Source: an uncultured Clostridia bacterium
Lineage (GTDB): Bacteria; Bacillota; Clostridia; Oscillospirales; CAG-272
Direction: 5' to 3'
Assembly (NCBI GenBank): GCA_904501865.1
Contig: CAJGCF010000023.1
Location: 1-20,712 of the forward strand
DNA: 20,712 bases
Part shown: positions 13,591-20,712 of the stretch, in pieces
Layout: each line of letters opens with the position of its first letter
How positions within the stretch are numbered: position 1 is the stretch's first letter
The notes under the pieces: generated by a model
What the model saw: the letters and a program-made list of their open reading frames with translations, nothing else
Told to the model about the DNA's origin: nothing
Database searches by the model: none
Position numbers and translations under genes: made by a program

Positions 13591-13728
13591 CCTACTCCGC
13601 ACTAAATATAGGCAAAATTTTCCTCAAAAAATACTATATATTGTGTTTTTCTGAAAAGTCGGCACATTTTAGGCACAAACACTTTTTTGTGTGCCTACTT
13701 TTTACACATTTCAACTTATCTTGATATT

Positions 13729-13757
13729 ATTATACCACAAAACCCAATATATGTCAA
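13729..13757 (-). promoter_or_regulatory. Consensus promoter reading left from the phage-like region's edge
   Basis: TTGACA (13752-13757) and TATAAT (13729-13734) on the minus strand are separated by exactly 17 bp. No ORF of notable size follows before the terminator at 13526-13568. Confidence 0.8.
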
Positions 13758-13787
13758 TAGTTTTAATGAAAAATCTGTTTACTTTTT

Positions 13788-14816
13788 TTAACTTTTTTGC
13801 TCGTGTTCCGTCTCCGTCTCATCCAAGCTCTCACTTTCACTAAAAGCGAAATCATATCTCTCCTTCAACTTCAGATACATCTTCTTCTCTACGAACTCAA
13901 GATACAAATGCAAGTACTTAATTTTGTCCTGGATATGTTTGGGCTCTACTGTATTGTAGCCCATCGCTCCGCGATTATATCCTTTGAACATACGGTAGAA
14001 CATCATCGACAGCTTGAACAAGGTGTATATCACCCTTCCCACAGATACGTCATTTGTGAGTGTAAACACAGGCACCGCGGCGATTATAGCAAACAAAGCC
14101 GTCGTCAGTATGTGTTGCCAACCGGTAGTATGCTTCGCTATGTACTCCTCTCCGCTCTGACCGACACCGCCGCGTTCGTTCTGTGCCCTTCCATCTGTCA
14201 GAAGTATGTCAGGCGTCAACTCTATGTGCCTTACCTGATTCAGAGCGAACACCTTGGCAGCCTTATCAATGGACATTATACGCTTGAGCTCGTCAAGCTC
14301 CATCTTGCTGTAAGACTCGGACCACGTCTTATATTCTATTTTGAGGGTCTTGCACCGCCTGCGCATATAGAACTCGTACTCAATGTCTATCTGCCAGTCA
14401 CAGAACATATCCATAAGTGATATGCCTGCTTTTCTGACTGTGTCCCTCAGCGTAAGATATTCATCGTGAACTTTAAGGTAATCATCATCGAGCTTTCCGC
14501 CCTTGGTTCCTATCTGCGCCATACAGATGTCTGCGAGTATGAAAAGCACTATGGATACGAGCGCATCGGTAATAAAGCTCGTAAAATTAACGAACAGACC
14601 TATATCAGTCCAAATAAGACCGACGAGCAGGAAAAGAATAAGAACGCAAGCGTAAGACGCCATATTCTCGCCTATGACTTTCATCAGAGTCTTTTGCCGA
14701 CGGTTGTGCTCTTTTTGCTTGTGAGTCTTTAGTTCTTCTCTTGTAGGCTCACGGAATGAGCTTTCTTCTCTGCGGCTCTCTTTCGAAGAGCCGTTTTCTT
14801 TATCCAAATCAAACAT
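13788..14816 (-). CDS. Membrane protein of unknown function at the end of the phage-like operon
   Basis: This 342-residue protein was not recognised. A highly charged cytoplasmic N-terminus (1-48) precedes two pairs of membrane segments (about 53-72 and 78-100, then 235-255 and 260-276). Between them is a soluble helical region of about 130 residues (RKAGISLMDMFCDWQIDIEYEFYMRRRCKTLKIEY...). The C-terminus is acidic (SESESLDETETEHEQ). It overlaps the preceding membrane-protein gene by 8 bp, so it is the last gene of the leftward cluster. In prophages this place often holds holin, lysis or lysogenic-conversion genes, but nothing in the sequence proves any of these. At 342 aa it is far larger than a usual holin. 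Confidence 0.8.
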   Translation of the reverse strand: MFDLDKENGSSKESRREESSFREPTREELKTHKQKEHNRRQKTLMKVIGENMASYACVLILFLLVGLIWTDIGLFVNFTSFITDALVSIVLFILADICMAQIGTKGGKLDDDYLKVHDEYLTLRDTVRKAGISLMDMFCDWQIDIEYEFYMRRRCKTLKIEYKTWSESYSKMELDELKRIMSIDKAAKVFALNQVRHIELTPDILLTDGRAQNERGGVGQSGEEYIAKHTTGWQHILTTALFAIIAAVPVFTLTNDVSVGRVIYTLFKLSMMFYRMFKGYNRGAMGYNTVEPKHIQDKIKYLHLYLEFVEKKMYLKLKERYDFAFSESESLDETETEHEQKS

Positions 14817-15243
14817 CCTGATCTATCCCCCTGTAATACATTTCCTTGGCCTCATCCGCAGCGGACTTGCAATACATAGACGCAAGCTCGAGGACAAAAG
14901 CAACGGCGGCGCCGATGAGACCTACCACTAATATAGCAATAGCGTCATCAATTATACTTTTTATCCATAGCATAAGCAATAGCATAATTCCTATGGATAT
15001 CATCACCGTTAATGCGTAAGGAAGCTTATGTATGAACTTTCTCACAAGATTGCGGCAAACTATAAGGATTATCATAGCGGCAAAGAATACCGCCACCCCA
15101 CCGAGAGCGAATTTGCTCTCGGTGGTCTTTATAGAGGGCATAAGCCTTATAGCCGATATCACGGGAGGCGCAAGGCACGAGACGAGCGAGAGCCCGAAGA
15201 GTATGTACTGCGCCCACTTGAAGCGTTTGTATCTTTTAGCCAT
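14809..15243 (-). CDS. Small four-segment membrane protein (holin-like candidate)
   Basis: This 144-residue protein has a basic N-terminus (MAKRYKRFK) and four hydrophobic segments at about 12-32, 45-62, 75-93 and 99-120, ending in a short charged tail. Size and layout resemble a holin or small phage membrane protein, but no family was recognised. The ATG at 15243 was chosen: it overlaps the upstream gene by 8 bp, the same overlap as at the next junction, and has GGGTGA upstream. A longer reading from a TTG at 15264 is less likely. Tight overlaps on both sides indicate cotranslation of three membrane proteins. Confidence 0.75.
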   Translation of the reverse strand: MAKRYKRFKWAQYILFGLSLVSCLAPPVISAIRLMPSIKTTESKFALGGVAVFFAAMIILIVCRNLVRKFIHKLPYALTVMISIGIMLLLMLWIKSIIDDAIAILVVGLIGAAVAFVLELASMYCKSAADEAKEMYYRGIDQDV

Positions 15244-16147
15244 TCTGTTCACCCACATTGTCAAGCGTCACCGCTACGTTCTCTATCTTTTTGATATCCT
15301 CGGCGCTCATCTCGGATTTAAGAGACTCCATAGCCCTTGAATACCAGAGGTCTATGGCTGCCTTGTCAGCGAGAGGAAGGCTTGTCCGCGAGCATATAAG
15401 CTTTAGTATCTGAAGATTATAGGACTCGGCTAATAGCATATTTTTCCTTTCCTTCTCGGCAGAGCCTTCGAGCGCTTTTATCTGCTCGGAAAGAGCGAGG
15501 AGAGCATTATCCTTTTCGACTATTATTTTTTCATAAAGCTCCTCTTTAGCCGCCGCGTCAGCGACTATCTGCCTCATTTCACCAAGCGTCTGCGAATTTG
15601 CCTTCTCTGATTTTCGCGCGCTTTTCAAAAACGCATCCATGCCCAACATAGCTTTATTCATTGTCGGATTAGTCTTGGCAAGCAAGATAAAAGCACCGCC
15701 TACTATTGCTAACACCGCCACTATACACACAATGACAGTGACCCAAAAGGACATATTATCCTGAATGTCCTTCTTAAAGCCTATCCACAACTGACTCTGA
15801 CCGAGATACTTATCTCCTACGTCTATGATAGAGTTGACTATAGCCTCAGCCTCTTCTGCGGAAATGCCAAGTCTTTCGGCTATTGAAAGTATCGCCTGTG
15901 CTTTCGAGTCAGCGTTCTCAAGCACGTCGATGATCTCACTTGCCGCCTCGCTGTCAAGGATCATCTCGGTGACCATTTCCGACGTATCCTCGCCCACTTG
16001 GCCGGACGTCTCAACGACGGTCTCCGTAACTGTTTCCTCAGTGGTATCAACAACGACCTCCGAAGACGTCTCGGTAGCCGCGCAAGGAAAAGCCGCCATG
16101 CATATCACAAGCATTATAGCTACTATGTATAAGATGTATTTTTTCAT
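15236..16147 (-). CDS. Exported, single-span protein with cytoplasmic-type coiled coil
   Basis: This 303-residue protein was not recognised. A signal peptide covers about residues 1-24 (MKKYILYIVAIMLVICMAAF then PCAAT). It is followed by a Thr/Glu/Val-rich outer region (25-62: repeated VVVDTTEETVTETVVETS), a helical segment (65-115), one membrane span (about 134-157) and a long coiled coil (180-245) ending in a soluble tail. The topology would place the coiled coil inside the cell and the T/E-rich part outside. The GGAGGG site is perfect. It is the first of three overlapping membrane-protein genes. A spanin-like, superinfection-exclusion or conversion role would all fit and none is shown. Confidence 0.78.
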   Translation of the reverse strand: MKKYILYIVAIMLVICMAAFPCAATETSSEVVVDTTEETVTETVVETSGQVGEDTSEMVTEMILDSEAASEIIDVLENADSKAQAILSIAERLGISAEEAEAIVNSIIDVGDKYLGQSQLWIGFKKDIQDNMSFWVTVIVCIVAVLAIVGGAFILLAKTNPTMNKAMLGMDAFLKSARKSEKANSQTLGEMRQIVADAAAKEELYEKIIVEKDNALLALSEQIKALEGSAEKERKNMLLAESYNLQILKLICSRTSLPLADKAAIDLWYSRAMESLKSEMSAEDIKKIENVAVTLDNVGEQNG

Positions 16148-16156
16148 ATTTCCCTC

Positions 16157-16555
16157 CTATCTTATAGAAATTCCAAATTGTGTTTTCAAAGCCTTGTTCT
16201 CTTCGCGAAGCTCATTGACTTCACCCTGAAGCTTGTCGAAGGCGGCACAGCAGTTGACAAGGCAAGTCTCCACGTCGTTGTGTATCTGCATAAGACGGCT
16301 GCCTGTCCTGCTGATATAACCGCAATCAAAGACGCGTTTTTTGTGGTCAATAAACTCTATTTTAGACTTCTGACCGAGGAGCAGATGATACTGAGGAATG
16401 TAACACTTCCCTTCTTTTGTTTTATAGGTATATTTTCCTATCCTGAGCTCGCCCTCAGATTCCACCTCAAAGACGAGCATATCCCCATCAATGAGCTGCT
16501 TCCACTCGGTCACAATGCCGATCTTCCCTATGTTATCAAGTAGAACTATCTTCAT
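16157..16555 (-). CDS. Small phage-type protein with C-terminal coiled coil
   Basis: This 132-residue protein was not recognised. The first 85 residues are beta-rich (MLVFEVESEGELRIGKYTYKT and similar), and residues 95-125 form a coiled coil (FDKLQGEVNELREENKALK). It overlaps the preceding small gene by 20 bp, with its GGAGGAG site inside that gene. The position directly behind the tail-fibre-type gene suggests a tail accessory or trimerisation or chaperone protein (inference from order only). Confidence 0.7.
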   Translation of the reverse strand: MKIVLLDNIGKIGIVTEWKQLIDGDMLVFEVESEGELRIGKYTYKTKEGKCYIPQYHLLLGQKSKIEFIDHKKRVFDCGYISRTGSRLMQIHNDVETCLVNCCAAFDKLQGEVNELREENKALKTQFGISIR

Positions 16556-16718
16556 TTGTCTCCTCCGTAGCCGCTACCCTTTCGAGATATTCTTCTTCGC
16601 TTATCTCGTAAAATGGCTCTTCATTAGTTCCCGCGGCAAGAAATATCTGCTTACCGTATATCTCACCGTTAGTGAGCACCTTGCCCTCATCGGCATATAG
16701 TATTGTTCTTGTTTTCAT
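16536..16718 (-). CDS. Small conserved phage-type protein
   Basis: This 60-residue acidic protein starts MKTRTILYADEGKVLTNGEIYGKQIFLAAG and continues FYEISEEEYLER. The pattern of an 'ADEG-LTNGE-YG' opening and a '(Y/E)-I-EEEY' close is one I associate with short proteins found directly downstream of tail-fibre-type genes in Clostridia prophages (from memory). It has a GGAGG site 7 bp upstream and a 12-bp gap to the preceding gene. The function is unknown. Confidence 0.72.
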   Translation of the reverse strand: MKTRTILYADEGKVLTNGEIYGKQIFLAAGTNEEPFYEISEEEYLERVAATEETNEDSST

Positions 16719-16730
16719 AATTTCCTCCCA

Positions 16731-18104
16731 TTAAACAAGTGATATTGTCCAATTAGACCTTGTGGCTATCAATGCAAGCCACTCCGCAGAATTGTAACCC
16801 GGACGTGCTATAAAGTTCTCCATGTATACAAAAGCGTCGCTAACGGCTTGTTGAGAAAGTGTTACTGTTAGTCCGCTTGTCGTATCGGATAGAGCGTTGA
16901 TTATGCTAACTATACTATCGTGTGAGAGTCTGGGAGACCATTGAACATCAAACCCGTTCTTACCTATCACACCCTCAATAATGAGATGTTTTAATGATGA
17001 GCAGTTTAGAAAAGCACCATTGGTAAATCCCTGTGAGCCGTCCTCTCTCAAAATAAGTTTATCTATCGTTTTCAGGTTCGATGAATAACCAAAGGTACTG
17101 TTTAAGAAATTTGACATTGTGCTATCTATTTCGCCGATTCTCGTAAACTTACACCCACGAAATGTATTTGTCATTGATGCACTATTGGTTGCATTCTTAA
17201 AGTCGATATTAATGCCAATTTCTTTTAAATATGCTGGCAAATCCACCGCCATCTCGGACATCATAAACATCCCCTCTAAATTGTGGGGTGCAATATCGTA
17301 TTTAGGTTTGAATGCTCCCAAGTTCCAATTCGCAAAGGCATAGAAGTAATTTCGCCTTTTGCCATAATCTTGAAAGTTATCCCAAAACCTATCATACTCG
17401 TCCAACACGCCTTTGTTATAAACATTGGAAATTCTGTTGATATGAGCTAAAAGGTCTATCACGTATACGACCCATTTACCGCCAGTATTAGTCTTATAGC
17501 TTATAGCTAATCTTCCTGTGGCGGTATTAGTTCCAATAGAAAACCTTACTGCTGTATCGCCTCTATTGTCTCTGCGCTTTATCACAACGTATCGAGCCTT
17601 GCCTACGTTAAGATTTTGAGATTCCGAATTGGATCCATTGAGAAATATATTCCATTTCGTTTTATTGGGAGCGACAACGCAGTGTGCGTAGGACATTCCG
17701 TTTTCAGTTTCAATGGATGATTTCAGATTGACGTCGGTCTTAGCAAAGCAATCTGCGCCAAGATAAACTACGTTACTCTCAGCAGGCTCTTTTTCTGCGA
17801 ACCTATTGCTTACAATCCTATCTGCATCGGGACTCAAGAGCGTATAAGTATCCTCTGTTACAAATCCACTAAGGCTATCGAGATTTTCTACAAACGCCAC
17901 ATATGCTATGTCAATATACTGCCCAGCCGTCCAATCGAGGTTGTTTATGAGTGCCAGTGTAGAAATGGTATAAGTGCCATCGGCGTTTGCTATGTATCCG
18001 TGGGTCGCCTTGCCCCCCCAATTTCCCCTCGCGTAATTCTTTCCACCCTCATAAACCTTTGGTGTGTTCTCTGCTATCTTTTTAAGTTTTTCAGCTATAC
18101 TCAT
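16731..18104 (-). CDS. Phage tail-type protein with LRR-like C-terminal domain
   Basis: This 457-residue protein begins MSIAEKLKKIAENTPKVYEGG, a start I recognise from phage tail-fibre or minor structural proteins of Firmicutes phages. Residues 25-225 form a beta-rich domain (lectin- or jelly-roll-like by composition) that appears inserted between this N-terminus and EYDRFWDNFQDYGKR (236-250), which normally comes soon after it. The rest (about 276-457) is a BspA-like leucine-rich repeat region (SMTNTFRGCKFTRIGEID, NGAFLNCSSLKHLIIEGVIG) ending WLALIATRSNWTISLV. The coding DNA is AT-richer than that of its neighbours. The likely role is receptor binding at the tail tip (inference). The protein appears intact. 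Confidence 0.8.
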   Translation of the reverse strand: MSIAEKLKKIAENTPKVYEGGKNYARGNWGGKATHGYIANADGTYTISTLALINNLDWTAGQYIDIAYVAFVENLDSLSGFVTEDTYTLLSPDADRIVSNRFAEKEPAESNVVYLGADCFAKTDVNLKSSIETENGMSYAHCVVAPNKTKWNIFLNGSNSESQNLNVGKARYVVIKRRDNRGDTAVRFSIGTNTATGRLAISYKTNTGGKWVVYVIDLLAHINRISNVYNKGVLDEYDRFWDNFQDYGKRRNYFYAFANWNLGAFKPKYDIAPHNLEGMFMMSEMAVDLPAYLKEIGINIDFKNATNSASMTNTFRGCKFTRIGEIDSTMSNFLNSTFGYSSNLKTIDKLILREDGSQGFTNGAFLNCSSLKHLIIEGVIGKNGFDVQWSPRLSHDSIVSIINALSDTTSGLTVTLSQQAVSDAFVYMENFIARPGYNSAEWLALIATRSNWTISLV

Positions 18105-18127
18105 TTATTGTCACGCCTCCATACCTC

Positions 18128-18508
18128 TCATTTCATTAAAGAGTTTTGTATTGCGAGAATAACATCAAGGGCATCATCAACGTCTCCCATTTGACTTTGG
18201 AGCTCACCGATATCCTTCCCGTGCTCACCGAGAGCTTGTCCGTGTTCTGAAAGTGTCTTTTCATCTTCGTCCAATCGATCATTCATATCCGCAAAGGACT
18301 GCTCCTCCTTCGCCTCGTCCTCGGCAACGCGGTCGCACAAGGCGTTATGCTTATCCGCGGCGAGCTCAAAGGGCCGGTCAAACATATTCTTGGTACCCGT
18401 TGAGTCCATATTTGCCTCACCGTACGTAGCGCGAGCATTAGGTCGGTCGTTGGCATTTTTTATAGACACCCTGCGCCGCTCTTCAGGCGTTATCTTTATT
18501 TTTTCCAT
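18128..18508 (-). CDS. Phage-type protein with coiled coil, upstream of the tail protein
   Basis: This 126-residue protein starts MEKIKITPEERRRVSIKNANDRPNARATYGEANMDS, an 'LTPEERRR...DRPN..A.YG' pattern that recurs in small proteins encoded next to tail-fibre genes in Clostridia prophages (from memory). Residues 55-105 form a coiled coil with a repeat LSEHGQALGEHGKDIGEL, and the end GDVDDALDVILAIQNSL resembles the shared tail of such proteins. An AAGGAGGAG site precedes the start. It lies 9 bp after the large LRR gene and 23 bp before the tail gene, so it belongs to the same transcript. Confidence 0.72.
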   Translation of the reverse strand: MEKIKITPEERRRVSIKNANDRPNARATYGEANMDSTGTKNMFDRPFELAADKHNALCDRVAEDEAKEEQSFADMNDRLDEDEKTLSEHGQALGEHGKDIGELQSQMGDVDDALDVILAIQNSLMK

Positions 18509-18517
18509 GTCTCCTCC

Positions 18518-20712
18518 TTAATATCTTATTTTTCCTGAGGCATAGTAGATATACGACAGCTCGTACAATCCGAACGGCGCCTCGAAGCCATCCGAATAAA
18601 AATAATATTGCTTGCTCACCCATCCGCGAGAGATCTCCGGGAGCACGACTACATTGTCCGAATTGTCCGTAAAGGAGAAATTCGAGAACTGAATATCTCC
18701 AAAGTCAAACCTTGAGCTAAAGGCCTCGCCAAGCTCCTGCCAGACGCAGCCGTCAAAGGATAGCTTGACCTTACAGTGTGAACCGGGCACCATCTTGAAC
18801 ACCGCTGTCGTGGTTCCGCATAAGGTGTTTTTGGTAAAGGACTTCATATCGCAATCGTCAAGCCGTAACGAGCATCCGGAACGGTAAGCCACACCCGCAA
18901 AGCTGTAAAAGGAACGGTCTATCCTGCCGGTCTCAACGTCTCTGCGATCGGTATTGACTATACAGATATCTCCGTGTGCGGTGCCGAATATAAGCCTCTC
19001 GCCCACAGTGATCACTCTTGTAGCACCGAAGAACTCCCCGACGCCCACCTTTTCCTCAGTCTTAACTCCGACAACGTATCTGACACCGTCCTGCTCTGCG
19101 TAATAAAGGTCAATTACGTAGCTTTCATCGGAAGGGTGCTTTATGGATGAGGACATTATCACAGCTCCGTCACCAAGATCTCTGGCAGAGTGAAGCGCAT
19201 ACGTATCTCCCACACGTTCGCCCGAAAGGGTTAAAAACTCATCAAGCGTCACGTTACCGACTCCCTCCTTCACCATCAATGGCCAAGCATCTACCCAATA
19301 CGCCCACCGAGGCGCATAATCTTCGTATGTACCCACGCCCTCAAGGTAGTACCACTCGTATTGATACGAGCCGTCGTTGTGCTGTATCATATAGCGCGAA
19401 TCGGCAAGATAAATATGTCCGTTGCAGCATATAACGAGATATCCCTTCCACTCAGTCATATTGGCAGAGCTGAGATCCTCCTTTATAAGCAAACGGTCTA
19501 TATTTGACGAACGGTGCTGAATAGTGCGCTCAAGGTTAACAGTCTCCTTTCCGACAGCCTCAAGCCCTCGCTTTGAAAGAAAGACGGGGTCATCAAAGAA
19601 ATTGATCGAAAGCCTCGACGGTACGGGACGCCCGGCGGAGCCAAGTCCCGCCGCTCCTTGAGTGGACGGATATATCCTGGGCAGAATGTGCATGCTCTGC
19701 TCATCGGTATTATCCGCTCCGACGTGATAATACACACTGCCGTCCTGCACCGTATCACCCTTGATGACCATGAGCATAGACGGAGTCGAAAGAACATCAA
19801 CGTTAGGCGTGTTGCCCTCTCCGTCATTGAAATAGTTGTACACACCGAAATACGCGGGATCGTTCGCGCCCGTGAGATTTCTGTGTGAATAGAACACCGT
19901 GTTCGGCAGGTCGGGATTACCCGTCAAAAACACTCGCCCATCATAGACCGCGGATTTGGTGCAACCGTTGATAGCTTCAAAGGATGTCTTTTTATAGTCG
20001 GTGTTTCCGTCGGAAAAATTCTTAATACCCTCTACTGTGGTAAAATGCGTCGGATAAAGCTCAAGCTCGATATTCACGGGCAAGACGTTATTATTCTCAT
20101 CAACAATGTCAGCATTGTGCAAATGTATGCTATCTACCACTTCAATTTCTTCGCCGTTGAGAGTAATGTTTTTTCTTAGATAATAGTATGGAACGTCTTT
20201 TTTATCAAAACCGACAGAAACACGTTTGATGCGCTTTGCAAGCTCGCAGACCTTATATCGTCTCCGGGATTCGTAATAATACTCAACACGCCACGCTCTT
20301 TTCGGTGGCTCCTCGATCAAATAATGTATTCTAACTCCCTCGGGTATTGCTCCCTCCGCGATTATCAGCTTGTCTTCCGCCGTGTATCCGGCTTCGTTAT
20401 TCAGGTCTATTTGATGATAAAAATAAATGTCTGTTAATTTGTCGCATCCCGCAAAAGCTCCTTGTTTTATTTGTATTTGTCCACCGTCTTGTGGCCTGCC
20501 CTGGGTATCGGTACCGGAAGAATTTGTATGTAAATAAACGCGCTCAAGATTGGGGCAGTCGCGGAAAGCATCTTCGGTTATTATAAGGTCTCCGTATGTG
20601 CGGCTCCACTGAGTACCATCGACATTAAAGAAATTGCCGTTATTCTGCAAAATAAAGATTTCTTGAAGATCCGCATTTCCACCAAGGCTCTGAATTCTAA
20701 AGTTGATACCAT
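18518..20712 (-). CDS. Large virion-type protein with N-terminal BspA-like LRRs, 5' end outside window
   Basis: The reading frame stays open to the right edge, so the N-terminus is missing; about 730 residues are visible. A TTG at 20650 is not the real start because leucine-rich repeat sequence continues upstream of it (INFRIQSLGGNADLQEIFI). The N-terminal 120 residues hold three or four BspA-like repeats (LIITEDAFRDCPNLERVYL, IQIKQGAFAGCDKLTDIYF). The remaining 600 residues are beta-rich, with GRVFLTGNPDLPNTVFYSHRN and NDPAYFGVYNYFNDG, blocks I have seen in structural proteins of Firmicutes phages. It is the most upstream visible gene of the leftward cluster. A baseplate or tail protein fits best. 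Confidence 0.72.
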   Translation of the reverse strand, partial: GINFRIQSLGGNADLQEIFILQNNGNFFNVDGTQWSRTYGDLIITEDAFRDCPNLERVYLHTNSSGTDTQGRPQDGGQIQIKQGAFAGCDKLTDIYFYHQIDLNNEAGYTAEDKLIIAEGAIPEGVRIHYLIEEPPKRAWRVEYYYESRRRYKVCELAKRIKRVSVGFDKKDVPYYYLRKNITLNGEEIEVVDSIHLHNADIVDENNNVLPVNIELELYPTHFTTVEGIKNFSDGNTDYKKTSFEAINGCTKSAVYDGRVFLTGNPDLPNTVFYSHRNLTGANDPAYFGVYNYFNDGEGNTPNVDVLSTPSMLMVIKGDTVQDGSVYYHVGADNTDEQSMHILPRIYPSTQGAAGLGSAGRPVPSRLSINFFDDPVFLSKRGLEAVGKETVNLERTIQHRSSNIDRLLIKEDLSSANMTEWKGYLVICCNGHIYLADSRYMIQHNDGSYQYEWYYLEGVGTYEDYAPRWAYWVDAWPLMVKEGVGNVTLDEFLTLSGERVGDTYALHSARDLGDGAVIMSSSIKHPSDESYVIDLYYAEQDGVRYVVGVKTEEKVGVGEFFGATRVITVGERLIFGTAHGDICIVNTDRRDVETGRIDRSFYSFAGVAYRSGCSLRLDDCDMKSFTKNTLCGTTTAVFKMVPGSHCKVKLSFDGCVWQELGEAFSSRFDFGDIQFSNFSFTDNSDNVVVLPEISRGWVSKQYYFYSDGFEAPFGLYELSYIYYASGKIRY

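Larger units (their letters stand above)
13521..13722 (-). ncRNA. Candidate non-coding RNA of about 200 nt
   Basis: On the minus strand a perfect sigma-A promoter (13729-13757) would start an RNA near 13722. It would end at an intrinsic terminator whose arms are 13559-13568 and 13526-13535 with a seven-T run at 13528-13522. Between them is no ORF longer than about 21 codons and no ribosome binding site. The RNA contains two further hairpins: TAGGCACA/TGTGCCTA (13670-13677 with 13690-13697), and GCGGAG-A-AGG paired with CCT-A-CTCCGC (13576-13585 with 13592-13601). The second ends in CCA on the transcribed strand. The alternative is a leader left after loss of a gene such as an integrase. Confidence 0.55.

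Noticed and set aside
13574..13660. Complete tRNA-Ser gene
   Set aside because: Only the acceptor 3' strand and CCA resemble tRNA-Ser; no D-arm, anticodon arm or 5' acceptor strand can be found upstream.
20648..20650. TTG as the start codon of the large LRR protein
   Set aside because: Leucine-rich repeat coding continues in frame to the window edge, and no ribosome binding site precedes the TTG.
16731..20712. Diversity-generating retroelement acting on the tail proteins
   Set aside because: No reverse transcriptase gene, template repeat or C-type lectin-like target end is visible.

Overview
The window reads as a chromosome segment of a spore-forming, anaerobic-type Firmicute of class Clostridia, plausibly a gut Oscillospirales-like lineage (inference). 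The support is SpoIVB and SpoVAC homologues, a short-form HisG paired with HisZ, a YerC/TrpR-type regulator, a lysine riboswitch with a dapA-dapB-lysA operon, and strong GGAGG-type ribosome binding sites. The left half is a moderately GC-balanced core, the middle (about 10.5-13.8 kb) is visibly AT-richer accessory DNA, and the right end is phage-like.

Core, 1-10.4 kb. On the minus strand lies a histidine operon, yerC-hisZ-hisG-hisD, with hisD cut by the left edge. Its promoter at about 2310-2338 overlaps an inverted repeat that could be the YerC/HisR operator. Diverging from it on the plus strand is a consensus promoter, a lysine riboswitch with an intrinsic terminator, and then dapA, dapB and lysA, which cover part of the aspartate-to-lysine/diaminopimelate route. 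A strong hairpin follows lysA. Next come an orphan spoVAC (minus), a small coiled-coil protein and a membrane-anchored alpha/beta hydrolase (plus, probably one transcript), a 225-bp MITE-like inverted-repeat element, a PD-(D/E)XK-like protein with a C-terminal winged-helix-like segment (minus), and spoIVB (plus) with its terminator.

Accessory region, about 10.5-13.8 kb. It carries an orphan nucleotidyltransferase-domain gene, an array of short hairpin modules joined by a conserved 8-nt linker, a 19-bp perfect hairpin, possible insertion-sequence end repeats, and a two-gene ABC-2 exporter. The exporter promoter is preceded by two identical 14-nt repeats exactly 21 bp apart, the geometry used by LytTR-type activators. 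The spacer after the exporter holds a promoter and terminator on the minus strand that would make an RNA of about 200 nt with no convincing ORF. This region also contains a sequence like the 3' end of tRNA-Ser, possibly an attachment-site remnant.

Phage-like region, 13.8-20.7 kb. All genes are on the minus strand, tightly packed, and transcribed right to left: a large virion-type protein with BspA-like leucine-rich repeats (cut by the right edge), a small coiled-coil protein, a second tail-type protein with an LRR-like C-terminus, two small proteins, and three overlapping membrane-protein genes at the end where a lysis cassette would be expected. No endolysin, integrase, capsid or terminase gene lies inside the window, so only the tail-tip and terminal end of a putative prophage is seen.
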